A stretch of DNA of 64,000 bases, from contig CAYTZH010000022.1 in assembly GCA_964442285.1 (NCBI GenBank), positions 1 to 64,000 on the forward strand, read 5' to 3'. This DNA is from CAYTZH01 sp964442285. Lineage in GTDB: Bacteria; Myxococcota_A; UBA9160; JAFDET01. Numbering within the stretch: the first letter of the stretch is position 1; the number at the start of each line of letters is the position of its first letter. Of the stretch, positions 37,646 to 46,134 are shown in pieces. The notes under the pieces were generated by a model. It saw nothing but the letters and a program-made list of their open reading frames with translations, made no database searches and was not told where the DNA came from. Position numbers and translations under genes: made by a program.

Positions 37646-38611
37646 ATGGACCCGAACGCCAACCACTCCGCCTCCGCCGACCGCCAGCCGGCCTCCGAAC
37701 CCGAGGCCTCCGGTCAGGTCCTGGGGATCCAGCGCTATGCCGTTCACGACGGGCCGGGCATCCGGACGCTGGTGTTCCTGAAGGGCTGCCCGCTCCGCTG
37801 CGCCTGGTGCCAGAACCCGGAGGCCCTCGACCCGCGCCCCGAGATCGCGCACGTGGCCGCGCACTGCATCCGCTGCGAGACCTGTGCAGCGGTCTGCCCG
37901 GAGCAGGCCATCGGGCTCGACGACCGACAGGGCATTCGGATCGACCGCAGTGCCTGCACCCGCTGCGGTGCCTGCGTGGAGGCCTGCATGGCCGACGCCA
38001 TGCGCTGGGCCGGGCGCCCGTGGACCGTGGCGGAGGTGCTCGAGGCCGTGCTGCGCGACCGCCCGTTCCACGCGCGGAGCGGCGGGGGCCTGACCGTCTC
38101 GGGCGGCGAGCCCTTCCTGCAGCCGCGCTTCACCGGCGCGCTCCTGCGGGCGGCGAAGCGGGCCGGCCTCCACACGGTGGTGGAGACCTGCGGCCACTTC
38201 CGCTGGCGCGACGTGGAGCCCGCGCTCCCCGCGGTGGACCTGCTGTACTTCGACCTCAAGATCGTCGACGAGGCCGCACACCGCGTCCACACCGGCGTGC
38301 GCAACCGCTGGATCCTCGAGAACGCCCGCCGCGTGGCCGCGTGCGAGACCCCCGTGGTGTTCCGCTGTCCGCTCGTTCCCGGCCATACGGCGACGCCCGA
38401 GAACGTCGAGGCGCTGATCGGCCTGCTGCGGGGGCTCGGCCAGGAGACGGTGCATCTGCTGCCGTATCACCCCTTCGGTGAGGGCAAGCTCGCGCGGGTG
38501 GACAGCCCGCTCCGGCCGCTCGGCCTGGACGCCATGGCCCCCGCGGCGGCGCGGGCGATCGCCGACCGCTTCGAGGACGCGGGTCTGCACGCGGTGCTGG
38601 GAGGCGCCTGA
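37646..38611 (+). CDS. Glycyl-radical enzyme activating enzyme (radical SAM)
   Basis: This 321-residue radical-SAM protein abstracts hydrogen from the partner's Gly. The SAM cluster cysteines are C48, C52 and C55 (CPLRCAWCQNPE). An inserted ferredoxin-like pair of 4Fe-4S motifs follows (CIRCETCAAVC and CTRCGACVEAC), as in activases of the choline lyase, glycerol dehydratase and hydroxyphenylacetate decarboxylase classes rather than PflA. It also has SGGEPFLQ and YFDLKI. The partner enzyme starts 19 nt downstream. No RBS is visible before the ATG. Confidence 0.92.
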   Translation: MDPNANHSASADRQPASEPEASGQVLGIQRYAVHDGPGIRTLVFLKGCPLRCAWCQNPEALDPRPEIAHVAAHCIRCETCAAVCPEQAIGLDDRQGIRIDRSACTRCGACVEACMADAMRWAGRPWTVAEVLEAVLRDRPFHARSGGGLTVSGGEPFLQPRFTGALLRAAKRAGLHTVVETCGHFRWRDVEPALPAVDLLYFDLKIVDEAAHRVHTGVRNRWILENARRVAACETPVVFRCPLVPGHTATPENVEALIGLLRGLGQETVHLLPYHPFGEGKLARVDSPLRPLGLDAMAPAAARAIADRFEDAGLHAVLGGA

Positions 38612-38630
38612 GACCCGGAGGAGGGCAACG

Positions 38631-40994
38631 ATGACGCGAAACCTCCGACGCCGCGAACGCTTCTTCGAGGCGCAGCAGGCCTTCACGGTGGACGCGACCC
38701 GCGCCCGCTGCCTCACCGCCGCCTTCCGGGAGAGCGAGGGCCAGCCGCGCAGCCTGGGCATGGCCCGCGGCCTCGCCCGCACCCTGGCGGAGATGCCCCT
38801 CATCGTGGACGACGACGACCTCTTCGCCGGCAACCTGGCGGGGGCGCTGCTCGGCAGCCACATCTTCCCGGAGCTGAAGGGCGACTACTTCACCACGGCC
38901 GCCGTGCCGTGGGAGGCGCTGCGCGAGGGGCCGCATCCGGTGCACATCGCGCCCGAGGACGCGGCCGTGCTCGATGCCGTCGCGCCCTGCTGGGAGGGAC
39001 GCACGGTCGAGGACCGCTGGAAGGCGCTGCGCGACCCCGACGACGAGGCCCTGCACGGCCGCGGTCTCTACTTCCCCTACAACATGCTGGTCGGCATCGG
39101 GCACGTGATCGTCGACGTGGAGCGCGTGCTGCGGCGGGGCCTGGCCGGGCTGCGGCGCGAGGCCGCCGAGCGCCGTCGCGCCTACCGGGCGTCCACGGAC
39201 GTGCCGGATCCGGAACGTCTGGCCTTCTACGACGCGGTGGGGATCAGCCTCGATGGCGTGATCCACCACGCCCACCGCTACGCGGGCGCGTGTGCTGCGA
39301 AGGCCGAGGCAGCCGGGGATCCCGTGCGTCGCGCGGAGCTCGCGCGGCTGGCCGCGGCCTGCCGCCGCGTCCCCGAGCACCCGGCGCGCGACAGCTTCGA
39401 GGCCCTCCAGTGCGCGCTCTTCCTGCTTCACGCCGTGGGCACCGAGTCGTGCCAGATCTCCATCTGCCCCGGCCGGGTCGACCAGTGGCTGGCCCCCTTC
39501 GTCGAGGCGGACCTCGCGCGCGGCGTCCCGGAGGCGGAGATCGTCACGCGGCTCGAGGCCTTCGTGCTCAAGCTGGCCCACTGGCGGCTCTTCTCCGGCG
39601 CCGGGGCGGCGACCCTCGGCGGTGGCAACGAGCTGTGTACGCTGACCGTCGGAGGCTGCCATCCCGATGGCCGGGACGCGACCACGCGCGTCACCGAGCT
39701 GGTGCTGCGGGCGTGCGGGAACATGCGGCTCGCCCAGCCGCCGCTGGCCCTGCGCGTGCATCCCGGCACGCCCGGGACCCTCTGGGAGGAGGCCCTCCGC
39801 TGTCTGCGGACCGGCTGCGGCTCGCCGTCCTTCATGAACGACGCGGTGATGATCCCGGCGCTCCGGGAGCTCGGATTCAGCCGGGAGGACGCCCACGCCT
39901 ACGCCGACATCGGCTGCGTGGAGATCGGTACCGCCGGCACCTCGCTCGGCCCGGTGAGCATCGGCTTCATCAACCTGGCGAAGTGCCTCGAGCTCGCGCT
40001 CCACGACGGCCGCTGCGCGCTCAGCGGGGAGCCACTCGGGCCGAAGACGGGGACGCTGTCCTCCCACGGCTCGATCGAGAGCCTGAAGGCCGCCTACGCC
40101 CGGCAGGTGGCGTTCGCGGCCGAGAAGTTCCATCGCTCGGTCTCGGCGCTGGAGCGAGCGCACAGCGAGCTGCGGCCGGTCCCCTTCCTCTCGGCGCTCA
40201 CCGACGACGCCCTGGCCCAGGGGCGGGACCTGGTGCGGGGCTCGTCGAAGTACCGCTACGCCGGTGTCGAGGGGATCGGCTTCGCGGAGGTCGCCGATTC
40301 CCTCACTGCCGTGAAGCACCTGGTCTTCGACGAGGGCAGGGTGGGCGCGGAGGATCTGGAGCACCAGCTCCGTTGCAGCTTCCAGGGCGACGAGCGGCTC
40401 CGCCTGCAGCTGGTGAACCGGGCGCCGAAGTACGGCAACGACGACGCCGGCGCCGACGCCATGATGCGCTTCGTCGCCGAGGGCTTCGCCCACGAGGTCA
40501 AGGGGCGGCGAGACCACTGGGGCGGCGAGTACACCGCGGGCGCCTGGAGCATCCGGCTGGCGGTCTTCCTGGGCATGCTGGTGGGGGCGCTCCCGAACGG
40601 AAGGCACGCCGGCGAGACGCTCACCGAGGGCATCCGCCCGGCCAGCGGCTGCGACCGCGAGGGGCCGACGAGCTGCGTCCGCAGCGTGGCCGAGATCGAC
40701 CACCGTCTCTTCCAGAACGGCTCGATCTTCAACATGAGCTTCACGCCCGACATCCTGGACGGGCGGGCGGAGCGGGAGAAGTTCCGCGACCTGATCCGGA
40801 CCTTCTTCGACCTGGGCGGCTTCCAGATGCAGTTCAACCTGGTGGACGCGTCCGTGCTGCGAGAGGCGCAGGCCCAGCCGGAGCGCTACCGCGACCTGGT
40901 GGTGCGTGTCGCCGGCTACTGCTCGTACTTCGTCGACGAGTGCCCGCAGGTCCAGGAGCAGATCATCCAGCGGACCCTCCACGGGGGCCTGTAG
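38631..40994 (+). CDS. Glycyl-radical enzyme (PFL-like family), substrate unknown
   Basis: This 787-residue protein has both catalytic elements: the thiyl-radical loop with C429 in DIGCVEIGTAG (E431 as base) and the C-terminal Gly loop RVAGYCSYF with G762. The GCVE motif groups it with dehydratase/lyase-type enzymes rather than true pyruvate formate-lyase. Substrate-pocket signatures are not diagnostic: CQISICPGRVDQWLAPF replaces the usual SISPGRFDQY, and FMND, FNMSFTP and GSSKYRYAGVEGIGF are present. The ATG start has GGAGGAGGG. The enzyme is oxygen-labile, so the host must meet anoxia. Confidence 0.9.
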   Translation: MTRNLRRRERFFEAQQAFTVDATRARCLTAAFRESEGQPRSLGMARGLARTLAEMPLIVDDDDLFAGNLAGALLGSHIFPELKGDYFTTAAVPWEALREGPHPVHIAPEDAAVLDAVAPCWEGRTVEDRWKALRDPDDEALHGRGLYFPYNMLVGIGHVIVDVERVLRRGLAGLRREAAERRRAYRASTDVPDPERLAFYDAVGISLDGVIHHAHRYAGACAAKAEAAGDPVRRAELARLAAACRRVPEHPARDSFEALQCALFLLHAVGTESCQISICPGRVDQWLAPFVEADLARGVPEAEIVTRLEAFVLKLAHWRLFSGAGAATLGGGNELCTLTVGGCHPDGRDATTRVTELVLRACGNMRLAQPPLALRVHPGTPGTLWEEALRCLRTGCGSPSFMNDAVMIPALRELGFSREDAHAYADIGCVEIGTAGTSLGPVSIGFINLAKCLELALHDGRCALSGEPLGPKTGTLSSHGSIESLKAAYARQVAFAAEKFHRSVSALERAHSELRPVPFLSALTDDALAQGRDLVRGSSKYRYAGVEGIGFAEVADSLTAVKHLVFDEGRVGAEDLEHQLRCSFQGDERLRLQLVNRAPKYGNDDAGADAMMRFVAEGFAHEVKGRRDHWGGEYTAGAWSIRLAVFLGMLVGALPNGRHAGETLTEGIRPASGCDREGPTSCVRSVAEIDHRLFQNGSIFNMSFTPDILDGRAEREKFRDLIRTFFDLGGFQMQFNLVDASVLREAQAQPERYRDLVVRVAGYCSYFVDECPQVQEQIIQRTLHGGL

Positions 40995-41028
40995 CCCGCG
41001 AGGCCCCGAGGCCGCCGCAGCGACGCAG

Positions 41029-41736
41029 TCAGCGGGGGAGCGAGAGGCCGGCCAGGCGGGCGCGGGCGCGATCGTTGTCCGGGCGGAGCTCGAGCGAGCG
41101 CCGGTAGTGGGCGGCGGCGGCGGTGGTGTCGTCGTCGGCCTCGGCCACGAGACCGCGGTGGTAGGCCACGCGCCAGGCGGGGGCGCCCAGCCGCTCGGCG
41201 GCCAGGAGCTCGCGGCGGGCGTCGGCCAGGTCGCCCTTCAGGTAGGCCACGGAGGCGGCCGCCTCCCGCAGGCCGGCGTGGTCCGGGGAGAGCTCGATCG
41301 ATTCGCGGAGCAGCCGCTGGGCGAAGGCGAGGTTGCCCTCCTCGCTGGCGATGCGGCTGCGCAACAGCGCGGCCTCGGGATGGCCCGGGCGGAGCGCGAG
41401 CGCGGCGTCCAGGTAGGCCTGGGCCCGGGTCGGGTAGCCCACGTCGTAGGACACCACGGCGTTGGCCAGCAACACGTCGGGAGAGCCCGGGAACTCGCTC
41501 GCCAGTCGGCGCAGGCCGAGCTGGATGCGGCCGCAGTCGCGCTCGGGCTGGCCGGCCCGGGGCAGGTCCTCACAGGTCTGGCCGGAGGCCTTCACGGCCT
41601 CCCACTGCGCCAGCAGCCGCTCGAGGCGCGGCGCGGCGTCCTGGCGCTCGGCCGTGGGCCCCAGCACGCCGCGCGTCTGGGCGCAGCCGAGGGCGAGCAC
41701 CGCGACGAGGGCGACGGCGCGGATCGGATTCTTCAT
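41029..41736 (-). CDS. tadD: TadD-like TPR lipoprotein
   Basis: This 235-residue protein has a lipoprotein signal (MKNPIRAVALVAVLALGC). It carries about four TPR-like helical pairs (ANAVVSYDVGYPTRAQAYLDAALALRP and similar), matching TadD, an outer-membrane pilotin-like factor of the tad secretion system. It is the last gene of the tad operon, 3 nt after tadC. Confidence 0.82.
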   Translation of the reverse strand: MKNPIRAVALVAVLALGCAQTRGVLGPTAERQDAAPRLERLLAQWEAVKASGQTCEDLPRAGQPERDCGRIQLGLRRLASEFPGSPDVLLANAVVSYDVGYPTRAQAYLDAALALRPGHPEAALLRSRIASEEGNLAFAQRLLRESIELSPDHAGLREAAASVAYLKGDLADARRELLAAERLGAPAWRVAYHRGLVAEADDDTTAAAAHYRRSLELRPDNDRARARLAGLSLPR

Positions 41737-41739
41737 GGC

Positions 41740-42630
41740 TCAGCCTCCTCCCCGCGCGATGCGGTCGATGAGCTGCACGAACTGGTAGAAGGCGGGCCCG
41801 GCGGCGGCTACGAAGAGCCCGGGCAGGAAGCAGATCACCAGGGGGAAGACGAGCTTCACCTCCAGGGACTCCGCCTGGGCCAGGGCGCGCTCGCGCCGCA
41901 GATTGCGCAGGTCTTCGGCCTGGGTGCGCAGGACGCCTGCCAGGCTCGAGCCCATCTGCTCGGACTGGATGAGTGCGGTGGCGAGGACGGTCATGGCGGG
42001 GATGTCGACCCGCTCGGCCAGCCGGCGCAGGGCCTCGATCCGCGGCATGCCGGCGAGGGCGTCGCGCTGGTAGAGACGCAGCTCGCCGACCAGGGGCTGG
42101 CCGGCCGGCTGGGACGCCACCAGCCGGTCCACCGCGGCGTCGAAGCCGAAGCCCGCCTCGCCGAGGGTCGCCAGGAGCTCCAGGCTCACCGGCAGGTCCT
42201 GCTCGATGGCGGTCACCCGCGCGCGACGCGCGGAGCGGACCAGGAGCCAGGGGGCCAGCGCCAGGCTCGCGAAGAGGATGAGCGGTCCCGCCTGCAGCAC
42301 GAGGGCCATCAGCGCGCCGGCGGGCCCGGGGACGACGCCCACGCCGGCGACCAGGAGCTCGCCCAGCCCGGCGCCGAGCCACAGGAGGACGGCGACACCG
42401 GCCAGCGCCAGCGCCCCCACGCAGCAGGCCACGAAGACCGCGGGGGCGCGGCGGCGTCGGAAGCCGGCCCGCACGAGCCAGCGCGCCAGGCCCCGGGGAC
42501 GTCCGCGCCCGGTCTGGGTCTCGCCCGCGTACAGACGTCCGCGGGCGCGCTCACGCAGCAGCCAGGGCACCGCCACCAGCGCCAGCGCCACCGAGGCCAG
42601 CAGGAGCAGCAGGCCGAGCAGGGGGCTCAT
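41740..42630 (-). CDS. tadC: Tad inner-membrane platform protein TadC
   Basis: This 296-residue T2SSF-family protein has hydrophobic N-terminal segments, then ARVTAIEQDLPVSLELLATLGEAGFGFDAAV, AGMPRIEALRRLAERVDIPAMTVLATALIQSEQMGSSL and C-terminal helices LVICFLPGLFVAAAGPAF. It forms the pilus assembly platform with TadB. The ATG overlaps the TGA of a 9-codon mini-ORF created by a junction duplication. Confidence 0.92.
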   Translation of the reverse strand: MSPLLGLLLLLASVALALVAVPWLLRERARGRLYAGETQTGRGRPRGLARWLVRAGFRRRRAPAVFVACCVGALALAGVAVLLWLGAGLGELLVAGVGVVPGPAGALMALVLQAGPLILFASLALAPWLLVRSARRARVTAIEQDLPVSLELLATLGEAGFGFDAAVDRLVASQPAGQPLVGELRLYQRDALAGMPRIEALRRLAERVDIPAMTVLATALIQSEQMGSSLAGVLRTQAEDLRNLRRERALAQAESLEVKLVFPLVICFLPGLFVAAAGPAFYQFVQLIDRIARGGG

Positions 42631-42676
42631 ACGCGCACCTCCGCCGGGCCGCTCATACGCGCACCTTCGCCAGGCG
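42625..42676. repeat. 26-bp tandem duplication at the tadB/tadC junction, creating a coupled mini-ORF
   Basis: Units 42625-42650 and 42651-42676 match at 23 of 26 positions. On the minus strand, the tadB stop overlaps an ATG at 42656 that opens MSGPAEVRV (42656-42627). Its TGA in turn overlaps the tadC ATG at 42630. ATGA coupling is therefore kept at both ends. Confidence 0.85.
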
Positions 42677-43501
42677 CCACATCCAGAGCAGCCCCAGGGC
42701 CTGGAGGATCATCGCCGCGGCCACCGCGAGGGCGCCGATCCGGGTGGACAGGAAGACCTCCACCCGCTCGGGCTCCCAGAGCCACATGAGCAGGCCCACG
42801 CCGTAGGAGATCAGGAGGATCGCGACCATGGAGGCGACGGCCGCCGTGGTCTGGGAGCCGACGCGCCGGGCCAGCGCGATGCGGTCGCGCACCGAGCGCC
42901 CCACGAGCGACAGCGCCGGGGCCAGGCTTCCGCCCGTCTCCCACTGGGTTCCGAGGGAGAGGGCGAAGAGCCGGAAGCTCGCCAGGGGTACGCGCTGGGC
43001 CGGCTCGCGGAACACCGTGGAGGGCTCGTCGCCCAGCCGGAGGCGGCGACTCATGTCCTCGAGCAGGGGGCGAAAGGGCGCCCGCGAGGCCTCTGCGGCC
43101 TGCCCGAGGGCGGCGGCCAGGCCGGCACCCGCCTGGAGCGCGCCCACGAGGAGATCGATGGCGTCGGCCAGCTGGGTCTCGAGGCGCACCAGGCGTCGCT
43201 CGGCCAGCAGGTCCTCGACCAGCAGCCCGAGGGAGAGCCCGATCGCCGTTGCCGCGACCCAGTAGGGAGGCTGCTCGGTCACGAGCCTCGCCACGAGCAG
43301 GAGCATCACCCCACCGAGCAGCGCGGCCGCCAGGGGCTGGCGTCCGACCAGCTCGCGGCCGCGCAGGAGCCCCGGCGGCGCGTCGGCCTCGCCGGCATGC
43401 AGCCGGCGTACGGCCAGCTGGTGGAGCCAGCGGTCCACGCCGATCCAGAGCGCGGCGCCGGCGCCGACGAAGACGAGGGCGGCGACCGCGACGTTAGGCA
43501 C
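42653..43501 (-). CDS. tadB: Tad inner-membrane platform protein TadB
   Basis: This 282-residue T2SSF-family protein starts at GTG 43501. It has two N-terminal hydrophobic segments, then QLADAIDLLVGALQAGAGLAAALGQAAEA, FALSLGTQWETGGSLAPALSLVGRSVRDR and C-terminal helices. The pairing with tadC and position after tadA are canonical. A longer reading to 43894 is not supported because it overlaps tadA. Confidence 0.92.
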   Translation of the reverse strand: MPNVAVAALVFVGAGAALWIGVDRWLHQLAVRRLHAGEADAPPGLLRGRELVGRQPLAAALLGGVMLLLVARLVTEQPPYWVAATAIGLSLGLLVEDLLAERRLVRLETQLADAIDLLVGALQAGAGLAAALGQAAEASRAPFRPLLEDMSRRLRLGDEPSTVFREPAQRVPLASFRLFALSLGTQWETGGSLAPALSLVGRSVRDRIALARRVGSQTTAAVASMVAILLISYGVGLLMWLWEPERVEVFLSTRIGALAVAAAMILQALGLLWMWRLAKVRV

Positions 43502-43518
43502 GGCGAGCTCCCGCGACG

Positions 43519-44946
43519 CTAGGCACGGGCGCCTCCGGGCGCGTGGAAGAGCGCCACGTCGAGCTCGAGGCCCCGCTGCTTCAGGTCGGCGGTGAAGCGC
43601 GGCACGATGCCCGTGGGCACGAAGGCTCCGCGCACGCGCCCGTCGACGAGACCGCGGCGCTCGAAGCGGAAGATGTCCTGCAGGAGCGGGGTCGCCCCCT
43701 CGAGGCCCACCACCTCGGCCACGCTCTCGATCCGGCGCACGCCGTCCTCGTAGCGCCGCACGTGGATCACGAGATTCAGCGCCGAAACCATCTGCTCGCG
43801 GATCGCCCGGGAGGGAAGCTCGATGCCCGCCATCAGCACCATGGTCTCCAGGCGCGCCAGGGCGTCGCGGGGCGAGTTGGCGTGGACGGTGCAAATGCCG
43901 CCGTCGTGCCCGGTGTTCATGGCCTGCAGCATGTCCAGGGCCTCGGCCCCGCGCACCTCGCCGACGATGATGCGGTCGGGCCGCATGCGCAGGCTGTTGA
44001 TCACCAGGTCTCGGGCGGTGATCGACCCGCGACCCTCCACGTTGGGCGGCCGCGTCTCCAGACGCACGCAGTGCTCCTGGTCGAGGATCAGCTCGAGGGT
44101 GTCCTCGATGGTGACGATCCGCTCCTGCTCCGGGATCACCTCGGCCAGGGCCCCCAGCAGGGTCGACTTGCCGGCCCCGGTGCCGCCGGAGATGAGCAGG
44201 TTCAGGCGTCCCCGCACGGCGGCCGCCAGGAAGGTGAGGATCCGCTGCGACACGCTCTGGCGACGCAGCAGCTCCTCGCGGCGAATCCGGTGGCGCCCGA
44301 AGCGGCGGATCGAGATCGTGGGGCCGTCGGGCGACGCGGGGGGAATGGTGGCGTTCACGCGGCTGCCGTCGGGGAGCCGCAGATCCACCATGGGCTGCGC
44401 GGCGTCGATGCGCCGGCCCACCCGGGCGGCGATGCGCTCGATCACCCGCACCACGTGGTCGGCGTCGCGGAAGCGCACGTCGCTGCGCGCCAGGCGCCCG
44501 AAGCGCTCGATGTAGACGTGGTCGGGCCCGTTCACCAGGATGTCGGAGATGGCCGGATCGGACATCAGCGGCGCGAGGGGTCCCACGCCGAGGGTCTCGT
44601 CCACGAGCTCCTCGACCAGGTGCCGGGTCTCCCGGGCATTGAGGGGAATCTCCTCCCGGGCGAGCACGTCCCCGACGAACTCCTCGACCATGCCGGCGAG
44701 CGCCTCTTCGCTGTTCTCGTCGATGTCCCGGGACTCGAGGGCGTCGAGGAGCCGCTCCTGCAGGGCCCCCTTCAGGACCAGGATCTCGGTCGGGCGCGCG
44801 TGCGGAGTGCCGGCGGTCGCTCCCGAAAGGCGGCCCCGGGGCCCGGAGGCCTCGGCGCGGACCCGCAGGTCGTGCATCGACTGGCTCGCCGAGCGGCGCA
44901 GCCGATCGCGCAGGGTCTCGGGCGAGGGCTTCTCCTCGGCGCTCAT
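43519..44946 (-). CDS. tadA: Tad/CpaF secretion ATPase
   Basis: This 475-residue hexameric ATPase powers Flp pilus assembly. It has Walker A ISGGTGAGKST, the Asp box TIEDTLEL, the His box GHDGGICTVHANSPRDAL and Walker B IIVGEVRG. The N-terminal ~120 residues are the helical CpaF domain. Start ATG 44946 overlaps the tadZ stop by 4 nt. Length is normal for the family. Confidence 0.95.
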   Translation of the reverse strand: MSAEEKPSPETLRDRLRRSASQSMHDLRVRAEASGPRGRLSGATAGTPHARPTEILVLKGALQERLLDALESRDIDENSEEALAGMVEEFVGDVLAREEIPLNARETRHLVEELVDETLGVGPLAPLMSDPAISDILVNGPDHVYIERFGRLARSDVRFRDADHVVRVIERIAARVGRRIDAAQPMVDLRLPDGSRVNATIPPASPDGPTISIRRFGRHRIRREELLRRQSVSQRILTFLAAAVRGRLNLLISGGTGAGKSTLLGALAEVIPEQERIVTIEDTLELILDQEHCVRLETRPPNVEGRGSITARDLVINSLRMRPDRIIVGEVRGAEALDMLQAMNTGHDGGICTVHANSPRDALARLETMVLMAGIELPSRAIREQMVSALNLVIHVRRYEDGVRRIESVAEVVGLEGATPLLQDIFRFERRGLVDGRVRGAFVPTGIVPRFTADLKQRGLELDVALFHAPGGARA

Positions 44947-46124
44947 GCCGGCTCTCCTTCGGCGCGAGCGGCGGCCGACCCCTCCACCTCGTCGGTGAGG
45001 CCGCGCAGGGCCGGTCCGTACCCGAAGCGGCTCGTCACCGAGAGCGCGTAGGGCTCGCCGGCACTCTGGGCCACGAGCAGGCCGCGGCGGTAGGGCAGCA
45101 CGTGGGCCACGGGCTCGCCGAGGCGCTCCTCGACGTCCGCCGTGGAGAGCCGCCCGGGATGGTTGGGGTAGTTGCGGTTCAGGACGATGCGACGCCGGGT
45201 GGACGCGACGCCGAGGCGTTCGAGTACGCTCAGGAAGTGGGCCGTGCCGATCACGTCGGGCACCGTGCCCTGGAGCACCACGTAGGCCAGGTCCGAGGCG
45301 TCGAGGACGGTCATGACCGTGGCGTCGAGCAGGGGAAAGGTGTCCACGATCACGAAGCGGAAGCGGCGCCGCGCGAGATTCAGGATCCGGGCCAGCGACT
45401 CGTCGTCGACGTCCGAGGCCTCCATGGCGTCCTGGGGCGCGGCCAGCAGCCGCAGACCGCAGGCGTGGCGCACGGCGAGCCGCTGGAGCAGCGGGCCGTC
45501 GAGGCGCTCGCGCTCGCGCACGGCGTCCAGGATCGTCGCCGGCGGCGTCAGGTCCAGGAGCGTCTGACACACGCCGAGCTGGAGCGAGGCGTCGACCAGG
45601 AGCACCTGATCGGGGTGCCGGCGCGCCAGGCTGCACGCCAGGTTGGTGGCGAGGGTCGACTTGCCCACGCCTCCCTTGTTGCTGACGAAGCTCACCACCC
45701 AGCCCCGCTCGGCCACGTGGACCGTTCCGCGGGGCTCGTTGTCGAGCCGCTCGAGGATCTCGCGCAGGTCCGAGCTCGCCACGGGGCGACGCAGGAAGTC
45801 GTGGACGCGCCCGCGAAGAGACTCGATCAGGAAGGCGCTCTCCTCGTCGCCGGAGCCGAAGCGCTCGCGCTCGTAGGCGGCCGTGAGGAAGGCCATCGGT
45901 GCGGTCTCGGCGAGCTCGCCGGCGATGGCGCGCAGCGTGCCGGCGTCGCTCCCGAAGTCCGCGCAGATCACCTCCGGCTCCCGCACGCGCGCCAGCTCGA
46001 GGCCCTCGCGGAAATCCTTCGCGTGATGGACGACGACCCGCACGGAGGTCGCGCCCGGCAGCGCCTGCTCGATCTCGTCGCGCAGGCCCGCGTCACCGAT
46101 GACGAGGAGGCTCGGCGTCTTCAC
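44943..46124 (-). CDS. cpaE: Tad pilus localisation ATPase TadZ/CpaE
   Basis: This 393-residue protein has an atypical receiver-like N-terminal domain (VICADFGSDAG; about 1-125) and a ParA/MinD-type ATPase domain with the deviant Walker A NKGGVGKST and the VIVDTFPLLD Walker B. TadZ marks the pole or site of pilus assembly. The start is GTG 46124 behind AGGAGG, an excellent RBS. Readings to 46295 are not supported. Confidence 0.92.
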   Translation of the reverse strand: MKTPSLLVIGDAGLRDEIEQALPGATSVRVVVHHAKDFREGLELARVREPEVICADFGSDAGTLRAIAGELAETAPMAFLTAAYERERFGSGDEESAFLIESLRGRVHDFLRRPVASSDLREILERLDNEPRGTVHVAERGWVVSFVSNKGGVGKSTLATNLACSLARRHPDQVLLVDASLQLGVCQTLLDLTPPATILDAVRERERLDGPLLQRLAVRHACGLRLLAAPQDAMEASDVDDESLARILNLARRRFRFVIVDTFPLLDATVMTVLDASDLAYVVLQGTVPDVIGTAHFLSVLERLGVASTRRRIVLNRNYPNHPGRLSTADVEERLGEPVAHVLPYRRGLLVAQSAGEPYALSVTSRFGYGPALRGLTDEVEGSAAARAEGEPA

Positions 46125-46134
46125 GGGCCGCCTC

